Below, in pieces: positions 30,538-40,134 of a stretch of DNA of 64,000 nt. The stretch covers positions 62,001-126,000 of the forward strand of contig CATNCP010000001.1 in NCBI GenBank assembly GCA_950096615.1, written 5' to 3'. A model generated the notes under the pieces. It did no database searches and had not been told where the DNA came from. It worked only from the letters and a program-made list of their open reading frames with translations. A program made the position numbers and the translations under genes. The first letter of the stretch is position 1; each line of letters starts with the position of its first letter. Source of the DNA: an uncultured Kangiella sp. (lineage in GTDB: Bacteria; Pseudomonadota; Gammaproteobacteria; Enterobacterales; Kangiellaceae).

Positions 30538-32418
30538 ATGCTAACACTTGACCTAGCTCTTATTTTATCTGGAATTCTTGCTTTAGGTATTGGCGCGCAA
30601 TGGCTCGCCTGGTACTTGAAACAACCTTCGATCCTATTTCTACTATTAATCGGGATCTTGATCGGCCCCATTCTGGGCTTTTTTAACCCAGATGAAACCA
30701 TGGGAGACCTACTGTTCCCCTTCATATCGTTAGGTGTGGCCGTGATCCTCTTTGAAGGCTCCTTAACCCTTGAGTTTCATGAAGTTAAAAGCCATGGCCG
30801 GGTGGTCCAGATGCTGGTTTCGGTCGGGGTTCTGGTCACTATTACGATAGTTGCCATCACCGCATACTTCTTATTCGATATGGATCCAAAAATCGCGATA
30901 TTATTTGGTGCCTTGGTTTGTGTTACCGGCCCGACTGTTATCGTCCCTATCCTTCGAAGCGTTCGCCCCAATAAGAACATCAGCAATATTCTTCGTTGGG
31001 AAGGCATCATTATCGACCCTATTGGTGCCATCGCGGTCGTTTTAGTTTATGAGTACATTATCTCTGGTGGCTCAGGCGACCATGCTTTACTAGTATTCGG
31101 TAAGATTCTACTGGTCAGCTTCTTAATTGGCATGATCGGTGCTTACATCTTAGCCCAGCTATTCAAGCGTCACCTGATTCCTGAATATCTACGCAACGTC
31201 TTCGCCTTAGCTTACGTACTATTGCTATTCTCTATCTCTAACCATATTGAGCACGAGTCTGGCTTATTAACCGTCACTATTCTCGGCGTTGCTCTTGCCA
31301 ACTGGCCAAAATTTGAGAAAGACGATCTACTCGACTTTAAAGAGTCGCTATCCCTACTGTTAATTTCCGTTCTGTTTATCGTGTTAGCAGCACGATTGAA
31401 TCTCGACAGCCTATTGAGCATCGGTATTCCAAGCTTAATTCTACTGGCGGTAGTGATGTTTGTCGCACGCCCAGCCTCTGTCTGGGCTTCGAGTATCGGC
31501 TCTAAGCTCAAGTTCAACGAAAAGCTGATGTTAAGCTGGATTGGCCCTCGCGGTATTGTCGCGGCGGCGATTTCATCTCTATTCGCCATCAAGTTGGCTG
31601 AATACGACTTAGCTGGTACTGAATACCTAGTACCATTAGTTTTCGTCGTCATCATTGGTACTGTACTTATTCAAAGCTTAGGTGCTAAGCCGATCGGAAA
31701 CTTACTTAAGGTTCGTGAAGCGTCAGACAACGGTGTTCTTATTATCGGCAGCAACCCTGTTGCGCTAAAAGTAGCCCAGTCATTAAGAGATTCAGGCTAC
31801 GACGTGGTCATGGCTCATAATAACTATACCAACATCTCACGCGCACGCATGGAAGGGGTAAAAACCTACTTCGGCAACCCAGTATCAGATCATGCAGACC
31901 GCAATCTGGACTTGATTGGCTTCGGACACTTATTTGCCATGAGCATGGACCGGGAGCTAAATACCTTATGCGAGATTAATTACCGACACGTTTTCGGTAA
32001 AAAGAACATATATCGCTTACGCTATAACGACGATAATAGTAAAAAGAATGAGCGCCAAGAACGCACCGATTACTGGCAGTCTGCTTGGCTGTTCGGCGAA
32101 GGTATTAATTACGGCAAACTAGCCAGCATGATTGCCAACAATGCCAAAATCAAAATTACCAACATTACAGATAGCTATAGCTACGAACAGTATCGTGCCG
32201 ATAATAAGAACTATATCGCGCTTTACATGATCGATAAAAACGGTTCGTTGAAAGTGTTTTCTTCAGAAACAGGCAAGAATATTCCAAGCGGTACTAAGAT
32301 CATCGCATTAGTTCATGACCCAGAAAATAAAAAGAATATTCCTAATGATAACCCTGCTAACAAGGGTCAGAAGAAGCTCAAAACATTAGCGGATAAAGAA
32401 AAGAAATTAGACGATTAA
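30538..32418 (+). CDS. Cation:proton antiporter (CPA1-type) with C-terminal TrkA-N-like domain
   Basis: Multiple TM; LFEGSLTLEFHEVK; WIGPRGIVAAAISSLFA; GVLIIGSNPVALKVAQSLRDSGYDVV. Confidence 0.9.
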   Translation: MLTLDLALILSGILALGIGAQWLAWYLKQPSILFLLLIGILIGPILGFFNPDETMGDLLFPFISLGVAVILFEGSLTLEFHEVKSHGRVVQMLVSVGVLVTITIVAITAYFLFDMDPKIAILFGALVCVTGPTVIVPILRSVRPNKNISNILRWEGIIIDPIGAIAVVLVYEYIISGGSGDHALLVFGKILLVSFLIGMIGAYILAQLFKRHLIPEYLRNVFALAYVLLLFSISNHIEHESGLLTVTILGVALANWPKFEKDDLLDFKESLSLLLISVLFIVLAARLNLDSLLSIGIPSLILLAVVMFVARPASVWASSIGSKLKFNEKLMLSWIGPRGIVAAAISSLFAIKLAEYDLAGTEYLVPLVFVVIIGTVLIQSLGAKPIGNLLKVREASDNGVLIIGSNPVALKVAQSLRDSGYDVVMAHNNYTNISRARMEGVKTYFGNPVSDHADRNLDLIGFGHLFAMSMDRELNTLCEINYRHVFGKKNIYRLRYNDDNSKKNERQERTDYWQSAWLFGEGINYGKLASMIANNAKIKITNITDSYSYEQYRADNKNYIALYMIDKNGSLKVFSSETGKNIPSGTKIIALVHDPENKKNIPNDNPANKGQKKLKTLADKEKKLDD

Positions 32419-32426
32419 CTTCCTGT

Positions 32427-32453
32427 TATTCTGGGGCCTTGAGCCCCAGAATA
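32427..32453. terminator. Inverted repeat between convergent genes, possible bidirectional terminator
   Basis: TATTCTGGGGC-CTTGA-GCCCCAGAATA: perfect 11-bp stem; T-tract weak. Confidence 0.65.
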
Positions 32454-32477
32454 CTTTAAACCTTACTATTCCAACCT

Positions 32478-33815
32478 TTAGTAACCATCTGAAAAGAGGA
32501 CCGTTTGAACGCCTTGAACCGTCCAGTTCCCGCGGCCGCCGTTGGCTTGAGGCATCAACTTAAAACGACGGTTCCCTTGGTTATCTTTTTCTGTATTCAG
32601 AAGGGTCACCATTTGCTGAACCAACTGACTGGCAGCAATTTGCGACTTCCATGAGCGGTAACCTTCAGGCCACTCCAGTGTATACTGTCTTGGGCGAGTG
32701 CCGCCATACCCAGGAACGGTGCCTATATTCTGGAAGCGTTGCCCTAATTCAGTTACGCCTGCTTCGGCTAATAAAAAGTCTAATCGTGAAATAATAGAAC
32801 TGGCCACACGGCTACACCACCAAACCATGGGCAGACGCCCTTCTTGTTCACTTAAATAAGATGTAGCCGCTGAAGCCAAGAACGACCAACCGCTGTTCAT
32901 TTTCGCGTTGGAATCAAAGTCTTCGCTCAGCGCAGCCTGCATCACTTTATGAACATTATCTAGCGTCACACCGCTTTGTGGGGTCCCGCTAACATCAAAC
33001 AATTCAACAGCCGTTTTCACCGCCATATCGCGCCACTCTTTGTCCCATGGCAGAGAGCTACTGGTGATATTTGAACCCGCATCCACTGACTTGGCGAGTT
33101 CAGTAGCTCGGTAATAAAGCGGGTCAATGGCTGCGTGATATAAGGCATAGCCAATACGGGGTTTTGGCCAAAAGAAGCTAACCAGTCGATCATGCCAGCC
33201 TGCAACAGCATCGCCTACCGGCTGTTTTAAATAAATCGGCTGGTGTGGCGCGTCATCGATCCACAACACCAACGCTTTAAGAAATTCTTCATCGCTCGCA
33301 TCAGCACTCGGTACGTACGGCGGATAAGTATCCTCGCCTATCAGCTCGATACCTTGATCATCTAGAACGACCGGGTCACTGGACGGCGCTTCAATATCGG
33401 CCTGAACACGAGCCTCAGCATAATTCATAAAGTCGTCTTGCACTGCAAAGGCAAGACTATCCCAGTATTTCACAGCGTGCTCGGTTAAACAGACTGCCGT
33501 AACTTCGTCACCATCATCATTACTGAAACTGGTAAGCTCTAACCATTTTGAATATCGATTAACCAAGTCAGGGCTAACTTGTGACGTGTTGCGAAAAGCC
33601 CAGGGCACCATCATTCGAGCTAAGACCTCAAGGCTAAAACGTTTTTGCTGGCGAATAAGCTCACTTAATGAATCTGAGCTTTTGCCCAAAGGCATTTTCC
33701 CGAACTTCCATTGTTGCGGATGTTCTGAAAAGCGCTTAAACCAAACCTTCCAGCCCGCGATAAACATGGTGGGAGTGATGGAAAAGTCATCGGCGTGTTC
33801 AAAACTGATGTTCAT
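32478..33815 (-). CDS. Hypothetical protein (445 aa)
   Basis: Long ORF with natural composition; no recognised domain. Confidence 0.6.
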   Translation of the reverse strand: MNISFEHADDFSITPTMFIAGWKVWFKRFSEHPQQWKFGKMPLGKSSDSLSELIRQQKRFSLEVLARMMVPWAFRNTSQVSPDLVNRYSKWLELTSFSNDDGDEVTAVCLTEHAVKYWDSLAFAVQDDFMNYAEARVQADIEAPSSDPVVLDDQGIELIGEDTYPPYVPSADASDEEFLKALVLWIDDAPHQPIYLKQPVGDAVAGWHDRLVSFFWPKPRIGYALYHAAIDPLYYRATELAKSVDAGSNITSSSLPWDKEWRDMAVKTAVELFDVSGTPQSGVTLDNVHKVMQAALSEDFDSNAKMNSGWSFLASAATSYLSEQEGRLPMVWWCSRVASSIISRLDFLLAEAGVTELGQRFQNIGTVPGYGGTRPRQYTLEWPEGYRSWKSQIAASQLVQQMVTLLNTEKDNQGNRRFKLMPQANGGRGNWTVQGVQTVLFSDGY

Positions 33816-33874
33816 ACAGACCTAAGTGATTGCTTTTACGGTTGATTATCATACCTTATCCAGAATCATTGTTC

Positions 33875-33898
33875 TGTGCAAATACTTGTGCAAATACT
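33875..33898. repeat. Perfect tandem duplication of a 12-mer (TGTGCAAATACT x2)
   Basis: Read directly from the sequence in the intergenic region upstream of mfd. Confidence 0.95.
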
Positions 33899-33994
33899 AT
33901 TAAGAACTAGCCAAGCTCGCTATAATTCGCCAGCGACAATCGCCCAAAGCCTGACGAGACTGAATACCCCCTAAAGGGTATCAGTAGGATCGTG

Positions 33995-34048
33995 ATGCTA
34001 AAGAAAGTACTGACGTTAAAGAGTTGTGATGCTAATAAAGTTACCTGA
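33995..34048 (+). CDS. Candidate leader peptide/uORF MLKKVLTLKSCDANKVT overlapping the mfd start out of frame
   Basis: ATG preceded by AGGA (33986-33989); 17 codons plus TGA; similar at DNA and protein level to the mfd N-terminus MLIKLPELK. Confidence 0.4.
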   Translation: MLKKVLTLKSCDANKVT

Positions 34049-37000
34049 GTTAAAGCAAAAGTCGAACTTCATCAACCACTGGCAAGGCTTTGCCGGCTCC
34101 AGCCGAGCCTTGGCCATCGCTGAACAAGCGAAGCAGGCCGATCAGCCGATCGTGGTGATTTGTAATGACGCCCCTCAGGTGTGGCACCTGCAACAAGAAA
34201 TTGAGTACTTCTTGGGAAAGAGCCACTCAGACGAGTCGCCAGAATTGCCCGTATTCAGCTTTCCTGACTGGGAAACTTTGCCTTACGACAACTTTAGTCC
34301 TCATCAGGATATCGTTTCTCAGCGCCTTTTAACCCTGTACCAATTACCGAGGCTTAAGCAAGGCATCGTTTTAATTAGCGTCAGCACCCTACTGCTGAAG
34401 CTTCCTCCGCGTGAATATATTGAACAAAACAGCCTTGTGATGCATACCGGGCAAGAACTTGATATGCATGAAGTCCGAAGCCTATTCGAACAACACGGCT
34501 ACAACGCCGTGAACCAAGTCTATTCTCATGGCGAATTCGCGGTTCGTGGCTCGATTCTCGACGTGTTCCCCATGGGCTCTGACAAACCTTTGCGGATTGA
34601 CTTTTTTGATGATGAAATCGATACCATCCGCTACTTCGATCCAGAGAGTCAGTTATCGGAAGATACTCTCAATAACTTTGAGCTATTACCCGCTAAAGAA
34701 TTTCCGCTCGACAAAGATGGTATCGAAGCTTTCCGCCAAAACTTCCGTCGCACTTTTGATGTTAACCTGCAAAAAGTTTGGCTTTATCAAGAAGTCAGTA
34801 ACGGCAATGCCCCAGCGGGTATCGAGTATTACCTCACTTTATTTTTCAATGAGGTAGATACACTATTTAATTATTTACCTGAACAAAGCATTTTGTGTTC
34901 TTTAGGTAATCATGATCAGGCTATCACTGATTACTGGGCCGAAATCACAGAGCGTTACGAGCAACGTCGTCATGACGTGGAGCGTCCGATTTTAGAGCCT
35001 AAGCAGCTGTATTTAGTGGAAGATGAATTAAATACGCTACTTAAAGAGACCGTAAGGGTTCGACTCGAACCCTCGTCGCCTGACAAAAAGCAGGTCACAG
35101 CTCCTGTACCGATGATGCCAATTGAACACAAGGCGACCGATCCAGCGCACCACTTACGCAACTTCCTACATCACTGGCAGGGGCAAACTCTGATCGCCAC
35201 AGAATCGCCGGGACGACGAGAAGCATTAAAAGACTTACTGGAACGCCATGATATTCACACCACCGTTTCCGCAAGTTGGAAAGACTCTGCAGGCGCACTA
35301 AAAAGCGACGTGATTGAAATTGGCGTAGCGCCACTGACCCAAGGCTTTGTCGTCGATAAACTTGCCGTAGTCACCGAGATGGAGCTATTTGGTGAGCAGG
35401 CAATTCAGCGACGTAGTTCTGAGCGCGATCAAAAGCCTTCGGTTCAAGCTGAAGACGTTATACGCAATCTGGCAGAACTGAAAGAAGGCGATCCTGTGGT
35501 TCACGTTGAGCAAGGTATTGGGCGTTATCGCGGCCTGGAAAAACTTGCTAGCGGTGATTTGGAGGCCGAATACTTAATGATTGAGTACTCCGGCGGCGAC
35601 AAACTCTATATCCCCGTTCAATCGTTACACCTCATCAGTCGTTATTCTGGGACTAACCCAGAACTCGCGCCGTGGCATAAGCTCGGCACCGAAACCTGGG
35701 ATAAAGCTAAGACCAAAGCAGCCGAGAAAGCTCGTGATGTGGCTGCTGAGCTGCTAGATGTTTACGCCAGACGCGAGGCCAAAGAAGGTCACCCCTACAG
35801 TTTGGATGAAGCTGAATATAACCGTTTTAGCAGTGAGTTCCGCTTTGATGAAACGCCAGATCAGGTAACCGCCATCAACTCACTCATTCGTGATATGACG
35901 GCACCACAACCTATGGACCGCTTGGTCTGCGGCGATGTAGGTTTTGGTAAAACCGAAGTCGCGCTACGAGCTGCATTCATCGCAGCACACGCTGGCAAGC
36001 AAGTTGCAGTACTGGTACCGACCACCCTGCTCGCCCAGCAGCACTTTGAGACCTTTAGCGATCGCTTTGCAGATTGGCCCATTAAAATCGCCGCTTTATC
36101 ACGATTCGCCACGGCTAAAGAAATCAAAGAAACATTAGCAGGACTTGAAAACGGTACCGTTGATATTGTGATCGGAACCCATAAAATTATTCAACAAGAC
36201 GTAAAATTTAAGCGACTTGGCTTACTGATTATTGATGAAGAGCACCGTTTTGGGGTGCGTCAAAAAGAACAACTTAAAAAATTCCGAGCTGAAGTCGATA
36301 TTTTAACGCTAACGGCGACGCCTATCCCGAGAACCCTGAACATGTCGATGTCGGGGATGCGTGACCTATCAATTATCGCCACGCCACCCGCTAAGCGCTT
36401 ATCGGTAAAGACCTTTGTCAGGGAACACAATAAACCATTGATTCGTGAAGCGGTGTTACGTGAGATTTTGCGTGGTGGTCAAGTCTACTTCCTGCACAAC
36501 AGCGTCGAAAGTATTGAGCGCACCGTTCGCGAGCTTGAAGAGTTACTGCCCGAGGCACGCATTCATTATGCCCACGGCCAGATGCGCGAGCGAGAGCTGG
36601 AACAAGTCATGCGCGATTTTTATCACCAGCGCTTCAACCTACTGGTTTGTACCACTATCGTTGAGACTGGAATTGATAACCCTAATGCCAACACCATGAT
36701 TATCGACCGAGCAGACAAGTTCGGTCTTGCCCAGTTGCACCAACTGCGTGGCCGTGTTGGACGCTCGCATCACCAGGCCTACGCTTACCTCTTAACGCCT
36801 GCCGAGAGAAAAATTACCAAAGATGCTGAAAAGCGCTTGGACGCGATTGCTTCTCTGGAAGACTTAGGTGCAGGGTTTACGCTAGCAACCCATGACCTTG
36901 AGATTCGTGGCGCCGGAGAATTGCTTGGTGAAGAGCAGTCTGGGCAAATGCAGGCGGTCGGTTTTACCCTCTTCATGGATATGCTTGAGCAAGCCATTAA

Positions 37001-37481
37001 AGATATAAAAGAAGGAAAAGAGCCTAGCTTGCAACAGAGTCTCAATCAAAAGACAGAAGTGGAACTTGGGGTTTCGGCAATTATTCCCGACGACTATATT
37101 GGCGATGTCGCTACACGCTTGTCTTTATATAAACGGATCGCCAGCGCAAAGTCCAAAGATGAATTAGATGCCTTACAAATCGAGTTTATCGATCGTTTTG
37201 GGTTGTTGCCTGATGAGTTAAAGAATCTGTTTGCTATTAATGAACTGATACTCGAAGCTCAACCATTAGGAATCAGCAAAATTGACTTAGTACATTCTGG
37301 CGTTCGTATGCGCTTTAATCAGGATAGCTCCATCGATCCAACCAAGCTGATTAAAATGATTCAAATGAACCCAGCGCTGTATCGCTTTGAGCAAAACGTT
37401 ATCCTGAAGATTCTGACCGAAGAGGAAGAGTTGAAGCCTTTACTCAAAGCTATTCGGTTGGTCTTTGAGAAGCTCCAATAA
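34026..37481 (+). CDS. mfd: Transcription-repair coupling factor
   Basis: 1151 aa; UvrB-like N-terminus, CarD-like domain (GDPVVHVEQGIGRYRGLEKL), RecG-like helicase GDVGFGKTEVALRAAF, DEEHRFGV. Confidence 0.98.
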   Translation: MMLIKLPELKQKSNFINHWQGFAGSSRALAIAEQAKQADQPIVVICNDAPQVWHLQQEIEYFLGKSHSDESPELPVFSFPDWETLPYDNFSPHQDIVSQRLLTLYQLPRLKQGIVLISVSTLLLKLPPREYIEQNSLVMHTGQELDMHEVRSLFEQHGYNAVNQVYSHGEFAVRGSILDVFPMGSDKPLRIDFFDDEIDTIRYFDPESQLSEDTLNNFELLPAKEFPLDKDGIEAFRQNFRRTFDVNLQKVWLYQEVSNGNAPAGIEYYLTLFFNEVDTLFNYLPEQSILCSLGNHDQAITDYWAEITERYEQRRHDVERPILEPKQLYLVEDELNTLLKETVRVRLEPSSPDKKQVTAPVPMMPIEHKATDPAHHLRNFLHHWQGQTLIATESPGRREALKDLLERHDIHTTVSASWKDSAGALKSDVIEIGVAPLTQGFVVDKLAVVTEMELFGEQAIQRRSSERDQKPSVQAEDVIRNLAELKEGDPVVHVEQGIGRYRGLEKLASGDLEAEYLMIEYSGGDKLYIPVQSLHLISRYSGTNPELAPWHKLGTETWDKAKTKAAEKARDVAAELLDVYARREAKEGHPYSLDEAEYNRFSSEFRFDETPDQVTAINSLIRDMTAPQPMDRLVCGDVGFGKTEVALRAAFIAAHAGKQVAVLVPTTLLAQQHFETFSDRFADWPIKIAALSRFATAKEIKETLAGLENGTVDIVIGTHKIIQQDVKFKRLGLLIIDEEHRFGVRQKEQLKKFRAEVDILTLTATPIPRTLNMSMSGMRDLSIIATPPAKRLSVKTFVREHNKPLIREAVLREILRGGQVYFLHNSVESIERTVRELEELLPEARIHYAHGQMRERELEQVMRDFYHQRFNLLVCTTIVETGIDNPNANTMIIDRADKFGLAQLHQLRGRVGRSHHQAYAYLLTPAERKITKDAEKRLDAIASLEDLGAGFTLATHDLEIRGAGELLGEEQSGQMQAVGFTLFMDMLEQAIKDIKEGKEPSLQQSLNQKTEVELGVSAIIPDDYIGDVATRLSLYKRIASAKSKDELDALQIEFIDRFGLLPDELKNLFAINELILEAQPLGISKIDLVHSGVRMRFNQDSSIDPTKLIKMIQMNPALYRFEQNVILKILTEEEELKPLLKAIRLVFEKLQ

Positions 37482-37563
37482 CGCAATTTGCGCTGGGCAA
37501 TGACAAAAATCATGTTAAACTCATGTCACACTCTGGGGTTAACAACCAATATTATAAATAGAG

Positions 37564-38373
37564 ATGAACTATAAATTTTCTAAATATTTCATAGGCTTGT
37601 CTTTGCTGCTTGCCTCTTTTAGCTTGACCGCACAAACTATTTTTGATGTCGAGCTCGTATTCTTCAAGCGCCTCGATCAACTGCATTTGCAGGGGCAACC
37701 CGAGCCGATTCCACTTGAGGACGATGACGTAGAGTTTATGCTTTCCGAGAATAACTCGATGCTGCCTGAAGGTTACAGCCTTCTCGCTCGCAAAGAGCAA
37801 CAGCTAGAGGGCGTGTATAACCGATTACGTTCTAGCCCCGGCATGCGTCCACTGCTTCACCTCGGCTGGCGCCAAGAACTACAGGACAAGGCTGACACAC
37901 CTTGGTTAAGCTTTAACCTTAACGACGCCCCAGATCAAGAAGGGTTAGAAGGTTTCAATGGCATTATTCGCTTAAGCCGAAACCAAGGACTTGTTCTAGA
38001 AAGCCAAGTGGTCGGCTACAAAGAACCTGCAACAACGTTCTCTCAAGACGAATCGCTGAGTAATGATCCAACAGAGCAGGAGCCGGCTCTAGAACTCCCT
38101 TTCAATAATCAAGAAAATAGCTCTGAAGAAAACAGTAACGAGGATAGCCTCGAAACAGTTGAAAACGGCGTGGCGACTAATGTCCAGACTGAAAACAATG
38201 ATTTTGAAGAAAATATGCAAATTCCTGACGAGCTAAGCGGTTTCTTTGAAATGTCAGAGACAATAAAGGTCAAACTAGGCAAACTGTATTACATCGATCA
38301 CCCAACCATGGGATTACTAATTAAAGTCACGCCGTATCAAGCCAGTCTTGAAGAGCAGAAAGCTTTAAATTAA
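37564..38373 (+). CDS. CsiV family protein
   Basis: Signal peptide then FDVELVFFKRLDQ; located directly downstream of mfd as in other gammaproteobacteria. Confidence 0.75.
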   Translation: MNYKFSKYFIGLSLLLASFSLTAQTIFDVELVFFKRLDQLHLQGQPEPIPLEDDDVEFMLSENNSMLPEGYSLLARKEQQLEGVYNRLRSSPGMRPLLHLGWRQELQDKADTPWLSFNLNDAPDQEGLEGFNGIIRLSRNQGLVLESQVVGYKEPATTFSQDESLSNDPTEQEPALELPFNNQENSSEENSNEDSLETVENGVATNVQTENNDFEENMQIPDELSGFFEMSETIKVKLGKLYYIDHPTMGLLIKVTPYQASLEEQKALN

Positions 38374-38406
38374 CCCCAAAACATCATCAAGCCAAAAGGA
38401 TACTTT

Positions 38407-39546
38407 ATGAGTAACATTATTGTGTTAGGTGCTGGTATGGTAGGAAGTGTCATCGCCAGAGATCTTTCTGAGAAACATGACGTCACTATTGCCGACATTG
38501 AGCCACAAACATTAAAGCTACTCAAAAAACGACTTCCATCAATCAATACTGAAGAAGTCAACGCACTGGATGCAGAAGCGTTAAACAATCTTTTACAACC
38601 CTTCGATATCGTGATTTGCGCAGTCCCCGGCAACTTGGGCTTTAAAGTCCTAAAAAATGTGATCGAAGCTGGAAAGAATGTAGTAGATATATCGTTCGCC
38701 GAAGAGAACTGTCTCGAACTCGATTACTTAGCAAAAAAGAACAATGTGACCGCGGTTATAGACTGCGGCGTTGCTCCTGGTATGGATAACCTCCTCCTAG
38801 GCTTTCTCAATACCAAAATCGAGGTTACTGACTTTGAGTGTTTTGTTGGCGGTTTACCAAAAACTCGTAGCAAGCCGTTCGAATACAAAGCTCCTTTCTC
38901 GCCTTTAGACGTTATCGCTGAATACGTTCGTCCCGTACATTACTTCGAGAATGGACGTGAACTCGTCAAAGAGCCGTTAACCGATCGTGAGCTGGTTGAA
39001 TTTGACCGAATTGGTACTTTAGAAGCTTTTAATACTGATGGCCTTCGTAGCTTGATCTACACCATGAGTCATATTCCTAATATGAAAGAAAAAACGCTAC
39101 GTTATCCTGGCCATGTCGAAGCTATTCGTACATTAAAACACAGCGGATTTTTTGACCAAGAACCGGTTACGGTCAATGGTATGGAAGTTAGCCCATTAGA
39201 ATTTACTTCAAAAGTTCTGATTAATGAGTGGAAGCTTAAACGTAAAGAAGAAGAGTTCACCATCATGCGCGTTAACATCCGTGGCATTGAAAGCGGTAAA
39301 CGCAAAGAATATATTTATGATCTGTATGACGAATACGACAGCATCAAGCAAGAAACCTCTATGGCAAGAACCACAGGCTTTACCGCCAATGCAGTAGCCA
39401 GCCTGATATTGAAAGATAAGTTTAATAAGATTGGGGTTTATGCACCTGAACATATCGGTGGGCACACAGATTGTTGCAAAACGGTGATTGACTACATGGA
39501 AGAACGTAAAGTACGGTATCGCCTAGAAGTGAATAGCTTGGATTAA
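38407..39546 (+). CDS. Saccharopine dehydrogenase-family protein, best described as L-lysine 6-dehydrogenase-like
   Basis: IIVLGAGMVGSVIARDL; DCGVAPGMDNLL; FDRIGTLEAFNTDG...KTLRYPGHVEAIRTL; MARTTGFTANAVASLI...GVYAPEHIG, resembling remembered Geobacillus LysDH motifs. Confidence 0.8.
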   Translation: MSNIIVLGAGMVGSVIARDLSEKHDVTIADIEPQTLKLLKKRLPSINTEEVNALDAEALNNLLQPFDIVICAVPGNLGFKVLKNVIEAGKNVVDISFAEENCLELDYLAKKNNVTAVIDCGVAPGMDNLLLGFLNTKIEVTDFECFVGGLPKTRSKPFEYKAPFSPLDVIAEYVRPVHYFENGRELVKEPLTDRELVEFDRIGTLEAFNTDGLRSLIYTMSHIPNMKEKTLRYPGHVEAIRTLKHSGFFDQEPVTVNGMEVSPLEFTSKVLINEWKLKRKEEEFTIMRVNIRGIESGKRKEYIYDLYDEYDSIKQETSMARTTGFTANAVASLILKDKFNKIGVYAPEHIGGHTDCCKTVIDYMEERKVRYRLEVNSLD

Positions 39547-39575
39547 ACCAAGTCTCAAGAATTATAAGGAGTTTT

Positions 39576-39815
39576 ATGAAACCACTTAGCGAAGAACGTG
39601 TTGAAGAAATTAAAGAGCATTTCAAGTTCTTTGATCGCGATGACAACGGACGAATTGATGTTGATGAATTTGGAGAGTTACTACAGGTGCTCTCTCCCGA
39701 CTCTGGAACGGAGCAGATTCACGAAGGCTTCTCTTTAATTGACACTGATGGTAGCGGTTACATTGAGTTTGAGGAGTTTTTGACTTGGTGGAAAACCTGC
39801 TGGTGGGAGTTTTAA
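39576..39815 (+). CDS. Small protein with two EF-hands
   Basis: Two canonical loops DRDDNGRIDVDE and DTDGSGYIEFEE; 79 aa; Trp-rich C-terminus WWKTCWWEF. Confidence 0.92.
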   Translation: MKPLSEERVEEIKEHFKFFDRDDNGRIDVDEFGELLQVLSPDSGTEQIHEGFSLIDTDGSGYIEFEEFLTWWKTCWWEF

Positions 39816-39834
39816 CCCACACAAAAACTAATGC

Positions 39835-39870
39835 ATCCTCTCTAATGATTTATGTTGGAGAGGATCTTTT
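39835..39870 (+). terminator. Probable terminator after the EF-hand gene
   Basis: ATCCTCTC...GAGAGGAT 8-bp perfect stem followed by CTTTT. Confidence 0.6.
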
Positions 39871-40134
39871 AGCCTTACCACCCTCCTATGCTTCATATCC
39901 CATAAATTGCTCACCATTCGGCCAAGCATAAATTATTCTTATCAGAAACTTTACTTCCATAGAGTTTACTTGCAAAACTTGTCCGACCAGAAGCGTCATT
40001 GATTAATCTTTAACCAACCCTGCCAAAATATACTGGCGAAAACACTGCTCTGGTGGTAAGGTTGCTGCGCAAAATTGAGATACGAGAATGATTATTTTTA
40101 ATGCATCCACGTATTAACCGAATTAGGGGTTTGT

